From NCBI GenBank assembly GCA_036927565.1, contig JAYESD010000005.1:91800301-91864300 (forward strand): a DNA stretch of 64,000 nucleotides, in the 5' to 3' direction. The translations under genes and the position numbers were made by a program. Below the pieces are notes generated by a model, which did not search any database, was not told the DNA's origin, and saw nothing but the letters and a program-made list of their open reading frames with translations. Origin of the DNA: Tuctoria greenei (Eukaryota; Streptophyta; Magnoliopsida; Poales; Poaceae). Every line of letters starts with the position of its first letter. Position 1 is the stretch's first letter. Positions 21,482 through 32,635 of this stretch are shown in pieces.

Positions 21482-23403
21482 GACTTAAGAATGGCATTTT
21501 TGCTTTTTCATTTTGGTTACTTAGCAAAAACATGCCCTTAAACATTGAAACTTAACATGATAACAAAGCTTAGTATGATAAACTTAAAAAAACAAGCTTA
21601 AATCAATCATGGCAATTCAATTTCACGTTGGTTACTTTCAAATTCCATGCATAATTAACTTAACATATCATTTTTAACGTTGGTTACCCAATGAATCTTA
21701 AATAATCATAAATATAAGCTTAAGCACAAGCTCAAATAAATGCACTTAAAATTAATTGGCAAATTCAAATTTTCATGTTGGTTACTCATTTAAATTACCA
21801 CTGACAAGAACAACATCACTTAATTTAAACTTAAAACTTGATAAACTAAAATTTCACTTTGGTTACTCAATTAATTTATCACCCAATTACAGCGGAAGCT
21901 AAAACTTAATTTCTTAATTGATGAAAATTGCTTGAAAAAGCACTTAATAGCATTTAAATAACTGAGAAAATGCTCTTATTGACAATTAATAATATAAATA
22001 TACAGAATATATGCAATCAAAATGCACACAAAAAACACACAAATTTCTCAAAATTTTATCAGCTATTTAACTAAATTTTCTAACCATTTCTCAATTTTCT
22101 GGAATTTAAATTCCACATAAACTGATTTCTGTAAACTGAAAAAACTGAAAATTCCTTAATGGGTTAAAACCCAGAAATCAGCCCAATAGCTAAAATGGCC
22201 CAGCCCACCAGGAAAAAATACCTTAAAAAAGAAAAAACCTTAACTCAGTGCAGCCCACAGTCATTTGGCCCACGGTGGAATTCAGCTCACTAATAAATCG
22301 GGAAAAATCCCAAAATTTGAAAGGGCAGCCCACCGGCACACCTCGCGCTTTCGTATGGGCTCCGTGCTTGCCAGCGCGAGGCAGCGGGCGGCGCACGATG
22401 TGGGCCGTTGGATCCGGATCCAACGACCACGATCTGACGGTGGCTTAACACTTCACCTGATCCGAGCCATCCATCACTCATCGAACGGTTCGGCGCTTAG
22501 ATCGGGGGGTACTTAAGCTTTCGCCACCACGGGGTTCCGAAACCCTAGCTCATTTCTCCCCTTCCTTTCTCTCTCTTCGACCCGAGGGAGCGAGAGCGGC
22601 AGAGCGGCGGTGAGGTGGGCGCCGCGTCGGGACCTCCGGCGCCGCTGCGCCATTGACGCCAGCGAGGGAGAACCCACCGAAGGTGGTCGCCTCGTCAGTC
22701 TCAATGGCGTCGGCTGGTTTTTCGTTGAGGGAAACCGACGCGGCCATCAAAACTGAGCGGGGAGAGGGTATGAGTACTTGTGCACCGCGTCGCCGGTGGG
22801 GACTTCCGGCGCTGGTGCGTGCGGTTGGCTGTTGAAGGAAACCCGCCACTAGGGTTAGGGTTTCGACCCTTAACCCTAGCACGGCGCGGACTTAGCGCAC
22901 TGAGTCTTTGAGTGATTGTTTGCAGGTACACGGCGCGCTTCGACGACCTCTACAGCGCGCACGTAGGTGCCACCGATGAGAGTTCCTGAGTGGCGACCGA
23001 CATGGGGAAAATGCTTCTAGAGTTAGGGTTACCCCTAACCCTGCAGTGAGGAGGACTTGGCGGCGAAGGCCACCCTACCTGGGTCTCCTCAGCTGAGGAG
23101 TTGTCCGGTGGAGAGGGTGCCGCTGACTCCTAGATCCCGAAGGACCATGGTTCGGCGCACCCAGAACTGAGATAAGTCCCCTTCCCCAAAACTAATTTTT
23201 CTTAGCTTAATTCAATTCGGTTTTATTGTCTGATTTCTTAGTCTTAACCAAATCGAAACTAAAATTTGATTCCTCTCCTTCTAATTTCCTCAAAGGATCT
23301 TACAGGTTTTATTGCCTATCTAAATCATGATTAGAAACTAATTTTAACTTAATTAGGAACTTAATTTCCCGATCAGATTTCACAAGCGTGGCTCTGATGC
23401 CAA
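21482..23403 (-). other. Long untranslated leader of the copia element
   Basis: The 1.9 kb between the primer site and gag has two parts. 21500-22200 is AT-rich and repeats the word TTGGTTAC five times (about 21511, 21630, 21688, 21778, 21856). 22480-23160 is GC-rich and resembles a plant gene 5' end on the plus strand: GGTACTTAAGC, then AAACCCTAGC telo-box words, an ATG at 22704 opening MASAGFSLRETDAAIK, and a splice-acceptor-like TGATTGTTTGCAG at 22912-22925. No complete ORF is present. Confidence 0.6.
23391..23403 (-). promoter_or_regulatory. Primer binding site of the copia element
   Basis: The minus strand just inside the 5' LTR reads TTGGCATCAGAGC. It resembles the initiator-Met tRNA complement TGGTATCAGAGC with one change. 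Confidence 0.7.
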
Positions 23404-23902
23404 TGTAATTCTAATCAGTCTTAGGATCAACACTGTGAACACCTAATCGAGTCTACTTAGGCTTAAACAATCGCTGACAACAATATTAACCCTAAGGCAA
23501 ACAATCTAACATGCAACATATAAACATGGCAGAGAGATTAAGATTAGGAGAAAGTGGCGAGGGGCGTAGGTTACCTTCAGAGGGGGCACTTGACGCCATT
23601 GGGCTCAAGTGATGGTCGGCGACGACAGGCGGTGGTGGCTTCCCAAACGGTGGCGATCAAAGGTTGTTTTGGTTAGGCGGGGGCCTTGGGAATGTGTGCG
23701 CATAAAGTGTGCACGCCCTGAGGTCCCCCTGGGACTTATAAAGCGCGCACCAGGTGGGGGGCGCAACAGAACGAGTCTGTTACGCCCCCTCGGAGGTACC
23801 GCGCGTAGCTGATAGGGACTCGGGCGTGGGTTGTTGCCCCACGCCCGTTTCTTACGGGAGATAGTCATGGGGTACCCGGTTGTACCGGGATCACTCCCAA
23901 CA
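23404..23902 (-). repeat. 5' LTR of the copia element
   Basis: 499 bp from TGTAATTCTAATCAG to CACTCCCAACA, matching the 3' LTR. It contains a TTATAAAG TATA-like word near 23736 and a hairpin-prone GTTGTTGCCC...ACGCCCGTTTC segment near the outer end. Confidence 0.9.
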
Positions 23903-23907
23903 TCCTC

Positions 23908-25010
23908 GACTCAAACTGTCTTCCTCGCCCACATATGGTTTCAAATCTGCAATATTAAAAGAGGAAGTAACCCCAAAATGTGCAGGCAACTCAATTTCAT
24001 ATGTATTATCATTAACTTTTAATTTTTCGAAGAACTTTGAAGGGTCCAGCAGCACTAGGTAGCAATTTAGATTTTCTCAAATCAGGAAATCTATCCTTTC
24101 TCAAATGCACCCAAACCAAATCATTAGGTTCAAAAGTAACATGCTTTCTACCCTTGCTACCGGCTTGTTGATACTTAGTGTTCATGCTCACAATGTTTTC
24201 TTTAGTTTGCTCATGCATTTTAAGAATTAATTCAGCACGGCGAGAAGCATCAAAGTTCAATTTCTCTGAAGGTGGCAGAGCCAAAAGATCAATGGGAGCA
24301 CGAGGGATAAAACTATATACAATCTGAAAAGGGCACAATTTAGTAGTAGAATGCAGCGAACGATTGTAAGCAAATTCAATACGAGGCAAACATACTTCCC
24401 ATAATTTGATGTTATGTTTCAGAACAGCCCTAAGCATGGTAGATAAACTACGGTTCACTATTTCGGTTTGTCCATCAGTTTGAGAGTGTCAAGTGGTAGA
24501 AAAGAGCAATTTTGTCCCCAACTTAGCCCATATGGTTTCCCAAAAGTGACTAAGAAATTTGGCATCTCTATCTGAAACAATTGTGTTTGGAAACCCATGC
24601 AAAAGAACAAATTCTCGAAAGAACAAATTAGCAATATGTGTAGCATCATCAGTTTTGTGGCATGGTATGAAATGTGCCATTTTCGAAAATATGTCCACAA
24701 CAACAAAAATACTATCCCTCCCCTTCTTTGTTCTAGGCAATCCTAAAATAAAATCCATAGAAACATCCTCCCATGGAGCACTAGGAACAGGGAGCGTCAT
24801 GTATAAACCATGTGGATTAAGACGGGACTTAGCTTTTTGACAGGTGGTGCAACGACCAACAAACCGCTCCACATCTCTTCTCAGTTTTGGCCAACAGAAA
24901 TGGCTTGCTAGGATGTCTTCCGTCTTCTTGACACCAAAGTTTCCCATCAACCGTCCACCACGTGCTTCCTGCAATAGTAAGATACGCATAGAATCAGCTG
25001 GAATGCACAA
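23908..25010 (-). pseudogene. Integrase of G2
   Basis: The minus strand begins MCIPADSMRILLLQEARGGRLMGNFGVKKTE, with the His of the zinc finger region changed (GRLMGNFG where GHFG is usual), followed by VGRCTTCQKAKS. The core has SMDFILGLPRTKKGRDSIFVVVD, IVSDRDAKFLSHFW and QTDGQTEIVNR, so all three catalytic acids remain; one stop lies just before HSQTDGQTE. The C-terminal part includes FEPNDLVWVHLRKDRFPDLRKSKLLP. Copia is inserted just after this, at the tail that would enter the LTR. Confidence 0.85.
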
Positions 25011-26470
25011 TTAGTTAGCTCGAACCATTAGTGAGAACAAACTTGTTTCATGTTTTTCCTTATTTACATTGCAGCAGCACATCTTTGAAATCAGCATCAA
25101 AAGTATATTGTTCTTTAATTGTTTCCAAGCTAAAAATCTTAAAATCAAGTTGGGACAACATATTATAACGGTGAGATAAGGCATCTGCAATGACATTATC
25201 TTTTCTTTCTTCTGTTTGATGACATAAGAAAAGGAATCAATGAATTCTATCCACTTGGCATGCCTACGGTTCAGATTAGTTTGGCTCTTAATGTGCTTCA
25301 AAGATTCATGATCAGAATGCATAACAAATTCTTTAGGCCATAAATAATGTTGCCATGTTTCCAAAGTTCATACTAGTGCATATAATTCTTTATCGTAAGT
25401 GGAATAGTTCAGACTAGGCCCATTCATTTTCTCGCTAAAATAAGCAATAGGTTTCCCCTCTTGCAACAAGACACCTCCCAATCCAATACCACTAGCGTCA
25501 CATTCCAACTCAAAACTCTTACTGGAATCTGGTAATTGGAAAAGGGGTGTATGAGTTAACTTATTCTTCAAAGTTTCAAATGCAGCCTCTTGTAAGCTTA
25601 TGCAGTGGGCCTGCTATGGTGCTGAAGCCCTTCACAAAACGTAGATAGAATCCAGCAATTCCGAGAAAGCTTCGTACTTGTGTGATCGTGGTTGGAGTCG
25701 GCCAGCTGTGTATCACCTCCACCTTGGCTTGATCGACTTCAATTCCTTGTGGTGTCACAACATAGTCAAGAAAAGAGACTCTATCTGTGCAAAAGGTGCA
25801 CTTGTCAATGTTGCCAAATAAGCGTGCATCACGTAAAGCATTGAAAACAGCACGGGGATGATCAAGATGCTCTTCTAGAGATGTGTGATAGATCAAGATG
25901 TCATCAAAATATACTACTACAAATCTTCCAATGAAAGCACGTAAAACCTCATTCATTAATCTCACGAAAGTGCTAGGTGCATTAGTGAGACCAAAAGGTA
26001 TGACTAACCACTCATACAAACCGAACTTTGTTTTAAACGCTGTTTTCCATTCATCACCTAGCTTCATGCGAATTTGGTGGTATCCACTACGCAAGTCAAT
26101 TTTAGAGAAAATCATTGAGCCATTAAGTTCATCAAGTATATCATCTAACCTAGGAATAGGATGATGATATCTAATGGTAATGTTATTAATTGCTCGACAA
26201 TCTACACACATGCGCCATGATCCATCTTTCTTTGGGACCAAAAGAACAGGAATAAAGCAAGGACTAAGGGACTCACACACATAACCTTTATCGAGTAATT
26301 CATGTACTTGTCATTGAATCTCCTTAGTCTCCTCCGGGTTGATCCTGTATGGTGCTCGGTTTAGCAAGGAAGCCCCAGGGATGAGGTCAATCTGATGCTC
26401 AATCCCTCTCAATGGTGGCACCCGGCTGGTACCTCTTTTGGAAACACATCAGCGTATTCCTGCAAAAGGT
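25011..26470 (-). pseudogene. Reverse transcriptase and RNase H of G2
   Basis: RT motifs in order are VPKKDGSWRMCVDCRAINNITIRYHHPIPRLDDI, FSKIDLRSGYHQIRM, PFGLTNAPSTFVRLMN, VVVYFDDILIY (catalytic YFDD intact) and VRSFLGIAGFYLRFVKGFSTIAGPL. RNase H follows at 25571 with ELECDASGIGLGGVLLQEGKPIAYFSEK and STYDKELYALV, then after a stop EFVMHSDHESLKHIKSQTNLNRRHAKWIEF. The usual RNase H aspartates are present. Stops near 25575 and 25365 and a frameshift break the frame. Confidence 0.88.
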
Positions 26471-26746
26471 TAGTGACAGCAGGGGGCAAAGCACATGGTA
26501 TGTCGTGAAGTGAGAACAAAGATTTTAGCAAGCAAACACATAGCAGATTGCAGCATTATTTTTAGTTCAAACAAATCAGATTTGGAAGCAAGAAAACAAG
26601 CACTCTTCAATTTTATTTCATTCTTCTTCACATGAGCATATTCGGAATTGTCAGTCTTAGATTGTACCAATTCATTTGCAACATTTGAATTTTCATTTGA
26701 GTAGATTTTTTATTTTTCTCTTTACAAGCTCTAGTAATATCATCCT

Positions 26747-27485
26747 TCAAAATAGCATCAGGAGACATAGGATGCAAAACAAGCTTCTTCTCATTATGCA
26801 TGAAAGAGTATTAATTTGATTTACCGTGATGTAATGTATCTTTATCAAATTGTCAAGGTCGACCAAATAGCATAGAGCAAGCTTGCATAGGTACCACATC
26901 GCAATCAATGTAATCATGGTAGGAACCAATTGTAAATTCAACACGAACCAAACGTGTTACCTTGAGCTTACCACTGTTGTTGAACCATTAGATGTAGTAA
27001 GGATGTGGATATGGAAGTGTTGTCATCCCAAGCTTCTCTATCATGGCAGCACTTGCTAAATTGTTGCAGCTTCCTCCATCAATAATAGTGCGACACGATC
27101 ATTCCAAAACTACACACTTAGTTTGAAATAGATTGTGTTGCTGGTTCTGTTCAGCTTTGATCATTTGGGCACTCAAGACATGCCTCACAACAAGACTCTC
27201 ATAGTGGTCAGCATGACCTGCCCCAATGTGCTCTTCATCATCATTCTTCTTTCCTGCATCTTGTGCAGCAAGCATGGCATATGTTCAATCATCTAAATCA
27301 CTAGCGGACGAGTACTCACCATTTTCTCGTACAATCAGCACACGGTTGCTTGGGCAGTCCCTTCGTAGGTGCCCAAAACCCTTGCACTGGAGGCATTGAA
27401 TGTCTTTTGTTCTCCCGGTGGAAGCGATAGAAGAAAAAGTGTTGGCTGCAACTTGGGAGGATCCTTTTATTGTCTCGATAGCACA
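26747..27485 (-). pseudogene. Zinc knuckle and protease region of G2
   Basis: The minus strand reads CLQCKGFGHLRRDC at 27357-27396, an intact CX2CX4HX4C knuckle. It is followed by an acidic linker (ENGEYSSASDLDD-like), then RTIIDGGSCNNLASAAMIEKL near 27095-27030, the protease active-site loop with DGGS. A few stops occur between. Farther left the protein becomes a linker to RT with no clear domain. Confidence 0.75.
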
Positions 27486-28613
27486 CTAAGGTGCTGATTT
27501 TGGTGTAGTCCTGGGCAACCGTTCGGAAGCATCGTCTGGAGAATCATGCTTAAGACCAGCAGCACTTGAGCGGGACTGCCATGAGGTAGTTCGACCTGCA
27601 GAAATGTTAGTTCTTGTGCATCGTCCCTGCACTTCTCCTTCAGCCTTACAAGCAAGATGGAATAATCGAGTGACGTTAGTGTATTCCTTATAAGCCAATA
27701 TGTCCTGAATTTCTCTTGTTAGACCACCCATAAACTTAGCCATTGCAGACTCTTCATTTTCAACTACGCCACATTGCATTATGCCTATTTTGAGTTCTTG
27801 ATAGTATTCCTCAATAGATTTGTTTCCTTGCCTAAGTTGTTATAATTTATGCAACAGGTCACGAGAATGATAGGAAAGAACAAAACGACGATGCATGATT
27901 CATTTCAAGGCATTCCAAGTTTGTGGTATGATAGCTGGATTTTTAGTTTGATACTCATGCCACCAAACATAAGCAAAGTCAGTGAATTCACTAGTGGTGG
28001 CTCAAACTTTTTTATCATCAGGGAAATCATGGCATCCAAATTTTTGATCTACTGATAATTCCCAAGACAGATATGCATCTGGATCATATTTCCCATCAAA
28101 GGGTGGTATGATGAATTTAATGTTGCGTAGGGAATCGTCATTGTCACGTACCTCACATCGTAGGGCTCGACCACCTATACCACAATGGCCGTGACGTGGC
28201 TGCCGTCGATACCTGAAAGGTCCATCATCAAGCTTGGTATTCGCTAAATACTCTGCCTCGCCATATCTTGTAGCGCTGCCAACAGAGTTGTGGCTGTCAT
28301 CAACACGTCTTTGCCTCTCTTCGCGTCCAACCAGTTCCATCCTCTCCAATCGCTCAATGATTGCTGTAAGAAAAGTGTTAATAGCCCCAGCAGTGCTTTC
28401 TAATGTGCTCAGCTTGGTGTTGGTGCAAATCAGCGTTGACTCTATTTGACCAATGCGTTCATTGGTGACTTGAATATTCTCATTGAGGGCATCCGTGTGC
28501 AGCTTTACTTGGCATTCGAAATGCTGGATGATGCCCCTCGTACGTGGTGAATGTGAAGATGTCTCATTCGCATCAGCTGGCAAGGTAAGTAAAGAAAGGA
28601 AATACAACAACAA
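27486..28613 (-). pseudogene. Gag of G2
   Basis: The open frame starts near 28580 with ADANETSSHSPRTRGIIQHFE, lacking the Met seen in its relative G3. It runs through a helical stretch (NENIQVTNERIGQIESTL), FIIPPFDGKYDPDAYLSWELSVDQKFGCHDFPDDKKV (28120-28010), and after frameshifts ESAMAKFMGGLTREIQDILAYKEYTNVTRLFHLACKAEGEVQGR (27745-27620). This is a chromovirus gag domain. Stops and frameshifts lie between about 27800 and 28000. Confidence 0.82.
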
Positions 28614-29377
28614 GAAGATTAATCCTAGCAGTTGCTAAGAGGTGGTAGGACACAATCACTTCCTCACTAGCAAGAAATCAAGCTCTTACAAGTTCTTACC
28701 TCGCGATGCGGGAGGCGCCAACAAACAGCAAAAAAACAAACGGTGGCTGCCAGCACAACTCTGTGGTGTTGTAGATGATTTTGTGGAGCTATAGGTGGCT
28801 GCTAGAAATGAGTTGCACAAAGGAACCACTAGTACCACATTAGTCACAACAAGTTGAATAAACGTTCAATGATGGTACTGTGTTGGTCCTAGTCTAAACC
28901 GTGGTAGAGACGTGAGCCGTTACTCCACGTGATGTTAAATTTACTATAGTAGAAAAGTTCAGATAGCACGAACGTTGTGTTTTAACAAATGTTCAAAACA
29001 GCAAGTTGAACTCCGAAACTTGAAACAAATGTTACACAAACTGATTCTTTTTTTCTATTGAGAAACTTTTTTTCTAGCAATTTTAATTAGTATGGCTTTT
29101 CTTTTCTTTTGCAATGGCATTTTTCTCAACTTTGGGTAGATAATGAAAATGGACTGAGAACAAAGTGGCATGAACTCCAAAGTCTAGCGGTGAAAAACTT
29201 AGGACCAGCAACTCGACACAAAATGGCAACCGTGAATTCAGCAAGTCGAGAGCTAAGTAGCCAAGCAAAAGGCTCAAAGTGTTTTTAGGATTTTTAGAGC
29301 AAACTTTTGTAGGCAAAAGTGGACTGTAGGTAAATGAAGAACAAGGAGAAAGAAATCTCTCACCGAGCAACCTGAAA
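28614..29377 (-). other. Untranslated leader of G2
   Basis: About 770 bp between the primer site and gag. I see no ORF with element or host similarity and no clear repeat. Confidence 0.5.
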
Positions 29378-29387
29378 TCTGATACCA
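29378..29387 (-). promoter_or_regulatory. Primer binding site of G2
   Basis: The minus strand reads TGGTATCAGA two bases inside the 5' LTR, matching the first ten bases of the initiator-Met tRNA complement. Confidence 0.85.
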
Positions 29388-29389
29388 CT

Positions 29390-30313
29390 TGATGAACCCA
29401 ATGGGTAAGGGGGATGCCCTATCTTTTGATGAGAGATGTTGGTGGTGAACGAATTTGGTGGAGGTTGACGTTGGCTGCCCGACTACCACAACCAGAATGG
29501 TGTGGCGCCTTGAGCGACAGTTACACCGTCTCCTGATAACTATGATTTGGGTGGAGTTCGATGTTGTGCTACCCGACTACAATAACCACAAGGGTGTTGT
29601 GCCTTAGCAATAGTTACACTGGCTCCTATTGTTTCTGTTCTTGCCATGCCAAGAACATCCTTGAACCTGCAAGCAATCGAAGAACAAGCAAGAACAAGAT
29701 AACAAGCAAACACTCACGGGTGTGATAAGTTGGGGTTCTGATTTAAGTAATCGGAAGGTTTCGTCAATACTTACATTACAAGCAGCAATGGCTAAACTTA
29801 CAGAAAACAAAACCCAAGTTCTTCCTACGGCTGCTAGTTGCTTATATAGAGGAGGAAGACTAGAACTCAGGATGGAGTCACGAGTATTGTTCGGCCTTTT
29901 CTGAGCAGCTCAAGCGTCATCTTCCTTTGATTCTTGATCCAATGGAAAGTAGATGAAGAGACCTTTTCAGCAAGTACTTATTTGCATTAAACAACTTTGG
30001 GAGTTGAAAGTTATGCCCCTTTTAAGCTATTACCTGTTGCAGTTATGGGGATCTCTCAGGTGGAGCAGCCTTCATTGCATTAATCCCTCCATTCCTCCTA
30101 GCTGGATCAATTCCCAAGCACCTAATAATAACAAGGTCATCACAAGGATTTAATAGTTCTCCATCTGCAGGATAATTAGTTTGAACAGCTAGGAATGAAT
30201 TGACCTGATAATTAAGTTCACGTGCACGAGCACGTGTAATTGGACCTTGATTAGCCGCAAGTGGTGAATGGGCTGCTGTTGTGGTTATATCAATGGTAGT
30301 GATGTCCTCATCA
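29390..30313 (-). repeat. 5' LTR of G2
   Basis: 924 bp, TGATGAACCC to CCTCATCA. A minus-strand TATATAAG lies at about 29842-29849. Its element-orientation start (30313 to about 30043) is open and encodes DITTIDITTTAAHSPLAANQGPITRARARELNYQVNSFLA in pieces. This is the same tail that pol would use from the 3' LTR; here it is fused by chance to the CACTA transposase frame. Confidence 0.88.
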
Positions 30314-30809
30314 ATATCGCAGATCAATTTCATGAGATCATTGTAGCAGTTGATGGAAAAAAATACTTAGACTTAATTGTCATAAATCTGGTCATGAAAG
30401 CAAGGACGATCACATCCGTGTGTTGATGCAATGGCTGTTCTGATTTCACGAGCTCAACGAAGAACTTTTATGCCTCCATCGTAAGAGGATCCTCCGCTTC
30501 CATAGCTTATAGCATCTCATCTATCTAATCAACCCCCGTTATATCATCATCCTCATCCACTTCTTCTACAACTCGAGATTTAGTCTTGCCGTGGAAGGTC
30601 CACACCTCATAACGTGGCGTAAAACTGTTTCGACATAAGTCAAACGAAAGTTCCATTCTGTTCAAAAACTTGGTTTTCCAGCATTTCGTACATGGGCACC
30701 GCATCTTATCATCCAATGACAACGAAAATGTCCAATCCAAAAATTTATCTAACTTGGTGTACCAATCATCCGAGTGACCACCAGTTCTGCTCTTCCAACC
30801 AGTATACAT
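30314..30809 (-). pseudogene. CACTA transposase N-terminal region (Transpos_assoc domain), right of G2
   Basis: The minus strand reads MYTGWKSRTGGHSDDWYTKLDKFLDWTF, KMRCPCTKCWKTK and SFTPRYEVWTFHGK: the W-x-R, CPCxxCxN-like and YxxWxxHGE positions of the transposase-associated domain. After stops near 30525 and 30498 it continues as HQHTDVIVLAFMTRFMTIKSKYFFSINCYNDLMKLICDI, ending at the G2 junction. Without G2 the frame continues at 15732. This is the 5' part of the main CACTA transposase. Confidence 0.78.
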
Positions 30810-31600
30810 CTAACTGCGATCTTCACCCATGTTTGACTCCGCAGTTTAAAATCAGAGAAATTATTGTCAATGTATGCAGAATTTATCCTGGTTATGACGA
30901 GACATAGAATCTGAATCCGAACAAAACTTCGGCAACATAACCTCACTTGTTTTACACTATACCTCCAAAAATGGAGCAGTTCTTCAAGCTTTGGGGTCAA
31001 CTGTCCAAGAACAAGATAAGAGGCGAGGAAAGAACAAGAAAGGAGGAATGAACGGGAGGAAACCACCCATCAGGGCCCACCATCCACTCGTGGGACCTTG
31101 TTGTCATCACCGTCGCCTTTTGCCTTTGTGCCCATCTCGACAAATACATTATCATTAAATGTGAGCCAGGGCCCGCCGTCCCAGGGCCTCAAGCATCTCG
31201 TCCATCCTATCGATCCTCGTGTTGTGAGCCTCATCACGATCTTTTGTAATATGAGGGGGAAAGTTGGTCTTAGATGACACTTCCATGTCCGGATCCACCA
31301 TCCACGTAAGCTCGGCGAAGCGGGTATTAGGTCAAAAGTATTGACATCCTGTAGACGAACGACAGTTACCGTCGCCAATTATGGCTTCAAGACTTTATTT
31401 GTGACGGTCTAGGTTACCGTCGTGGCTCGCTTCTGTGCCATCTAGGAGCCAGCATAGTGCGGCAAGACTTTATAAGTGAGGGTGATTGACGTCCTCGCCA
31501 CCGCTGTTCGCTTTCGTGTCGTCTTGATGCATACGTTACGACTACAACTGTCTATACGGCACGAACACATTTAATGCGTGTCGTGTCGTGTCACGGCGGG
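30810..31600 (-). other. Upstream part of the CACTA element
   Basis: Sequence 5' to the transposase start in element orientation. Small open stretches exist (for example 31070-31378) but match no family I know. CGTGACGGT/ACCGTCGC words occur near 31370-31510, an outlying group of the subterminal repeats. Confidence 0.45.
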
Positions 31601-31619
31601 CTGTGCCGGGCCGGGTAAG

Positions 31620-31985
31620 CTTGAAACCCATTTAATTATGTATATTAAGTAATCACTCAAAAATATTAAATATAATTAAACAATAAGTACTAATTAATGT
31701 ACAACATAATAAACTAACTAATAAACAATTATCCTAACTAAACCATATAATAAACAATATAATATAAAAAAGCACTGTAAATTCAATTGCATAATCAACA
31801 ATATAATATAAACATAATATTGTATTGCATAATTAACAATTCAATTGCATTTCATAATTCAATTGCATAATCAACAATTTTATTGCATTCCAACATTCAA
31901 GTGCATAATCAACAATTCAATTCTATTTCTAAATTAAATTGCGTAATCAACAATTCAATTGCATTCACATTTCAATTGCATTTCA
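31620..31985. repeat. AT-rich degenerate repeats of CAATTGCATAATCAACAA
   Basis: The words CAATTGCAT and ATAATCAACAAT recur many times between 31780 and 31985, with irregular spacing. No coding potential. Confidence 0.6.
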
Positions 31986-32335
31986 ATTCCATTGCATAGG
32001 AGGGGGGCTCGGCCAAGCATGGGAGGGGGAGGGAAGGTGGGGAGGAGGCTAGGCCATGGGAGGAGGAGGGAGGGTGCAGTGGGAGGGGGGGCGCTTGGCC
32101 ATGGCAGGGGGGGGGAGGGGGTAGGGGTGGGTGCTCGAACATGGAGGGTGGGGGGTGCCGACCATGGGAGGGAGGGTGGAGAGGAGGCTCGGCCATGGGA
32201 GGGTGGTTGGGAGGTGCTCGACCATGGGGGCGGGGTGGGGCGTGCTCGGCCATGGGAGGGGGAGGGAGGGTGGGGAGGGGGCTCGCGACCGCCATGGAGG
32301 AGGGGGGAGGGAGAGAGGAGGAGTAGGGGCTTACT
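31986..32335. repeat. G-rich degenerate minisatellite
   Basis: Units of roughly 40-60 bp repeat GGCTCGGCCATGGGAGG, then GGGAGGGTGGGGAGG. G runs of 3-9 are so frequent that the plus strand could form G-quadruplexes. The long open frames crossing it on both strands are a result of composition. Confidence 0.75.
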
Positions 32336-32469
32336 TGAGAGCCGGAGGATCGGTGGCGGCCGAGGGAGCACGGAGGCAGCAGCGGCTAAGGGCGTACTGT
32401 GGGGAGCGGCGGCGGGAGGGCTAGAGGCGCGTGATGTGAGTCGGGCCGAGGGTGGGCCATGGTATATCC

Positions 32470-32635
32470 CTTTAATTTGCGACGGTCACGTAAATTCCGA
32501 TGGCCCTAGGGTGGACCGTCGCAATTAACGCCTATTTGCGACGGTTTTATTCCTGGCTGTTGCAAACAATGCCTATTTGCGATGGCCAACATATTTGCGA
32601 CGGCTTTTGGGCCGACCGTGGCAAATTAGCCTATT
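32470..32635. repeat. Right subterminal repeats of the CACTA element, terminus missing
   Basis: TTTGCGACGGTC, ACCGTCGCAATTAA, TATTTGCGACGGTTT, TATTTGCGATGGCC, TATTTGCGACGGC and CCGTGGCAAATTAG mirror the left end. No TAGTG terminus follows; LINE sequence resumes at once. Confidence 0.78.

Larger units (their letters stand above)
16526..23902 (-). mobile_element. Ty1/copia LTR retrotransposon inserted in the 3' end of G2 integrase
   Basis: Two 499 bp LTRs (16526-17024 and 23404-23902) differ at only a few percent of positions by eye. Flanks are ACCTC (16521-16525) and TCCTC (23903-23907), a 5 bp duplication with one mismatch. Gene order is gag, protease, integrase, RT, RNase H, which defines copia. 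The coding region has only a handful of stops, making this the best-preserved polyprotein here. It has an unusually long 1.9 kb leader. Confidence 0.9.
15733..30313 (-). mobile_element. Ty3/gypsy chromovirus-like element G2 (CRM-type features), interrupted by copia
   Basis: LTRs at 15733-16495 and 29390-30313 flank gag, protease, RT, RNase H and integrase on the minus strand. The ends are TGATG...CATCA in both directions and the flanks carry a perfect 5 bp duplication, ATATC at 15728-15732 and 30314-30318. The target was the CACTA transposase gene. The pol C-terminus runs into the LTR, a trait known for centromeric (CRM) chromoviruses; the lineage call rests on this and on recalled pol motifs. 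Confidence 0.85.
12677..32635 (-). mobile_element. Defective CACTA (En/Spm-type) DNA transposon, split by G2
   Basis: The left terminus is CACTATAGGAATCCCGAC at 12677. Both ends carry subterminal copies of TTTGCGA(T/C)GG and its complement (left 12697-12930, right 32478-32632). Inside are a Transposase_24 gene (13100-15581) and the N-terminal part of the main transposase (30314-30809 and 15590-15727), all on the minus strand. No inverted CACTA terminus is found on the right, and the catalytic centre of the transposase is missing, so the element cannot move by itself. G2 (15733-30313) is nested inside. Confidence 0.82.

Noticed and set aside
22550..22882. Minus-strand 110-codon frame in the copia leader
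   Set aside because: GC-rich composition artefact; the only gene-like signals are on the plus strand and are listed as a finding.
31959..32528. Long open frames on both strands
   Set aside because: They follow a G-rich minisatellite and translate to low-complexity Gly/Arg or Pro/Ser; no domain or conserved motif.
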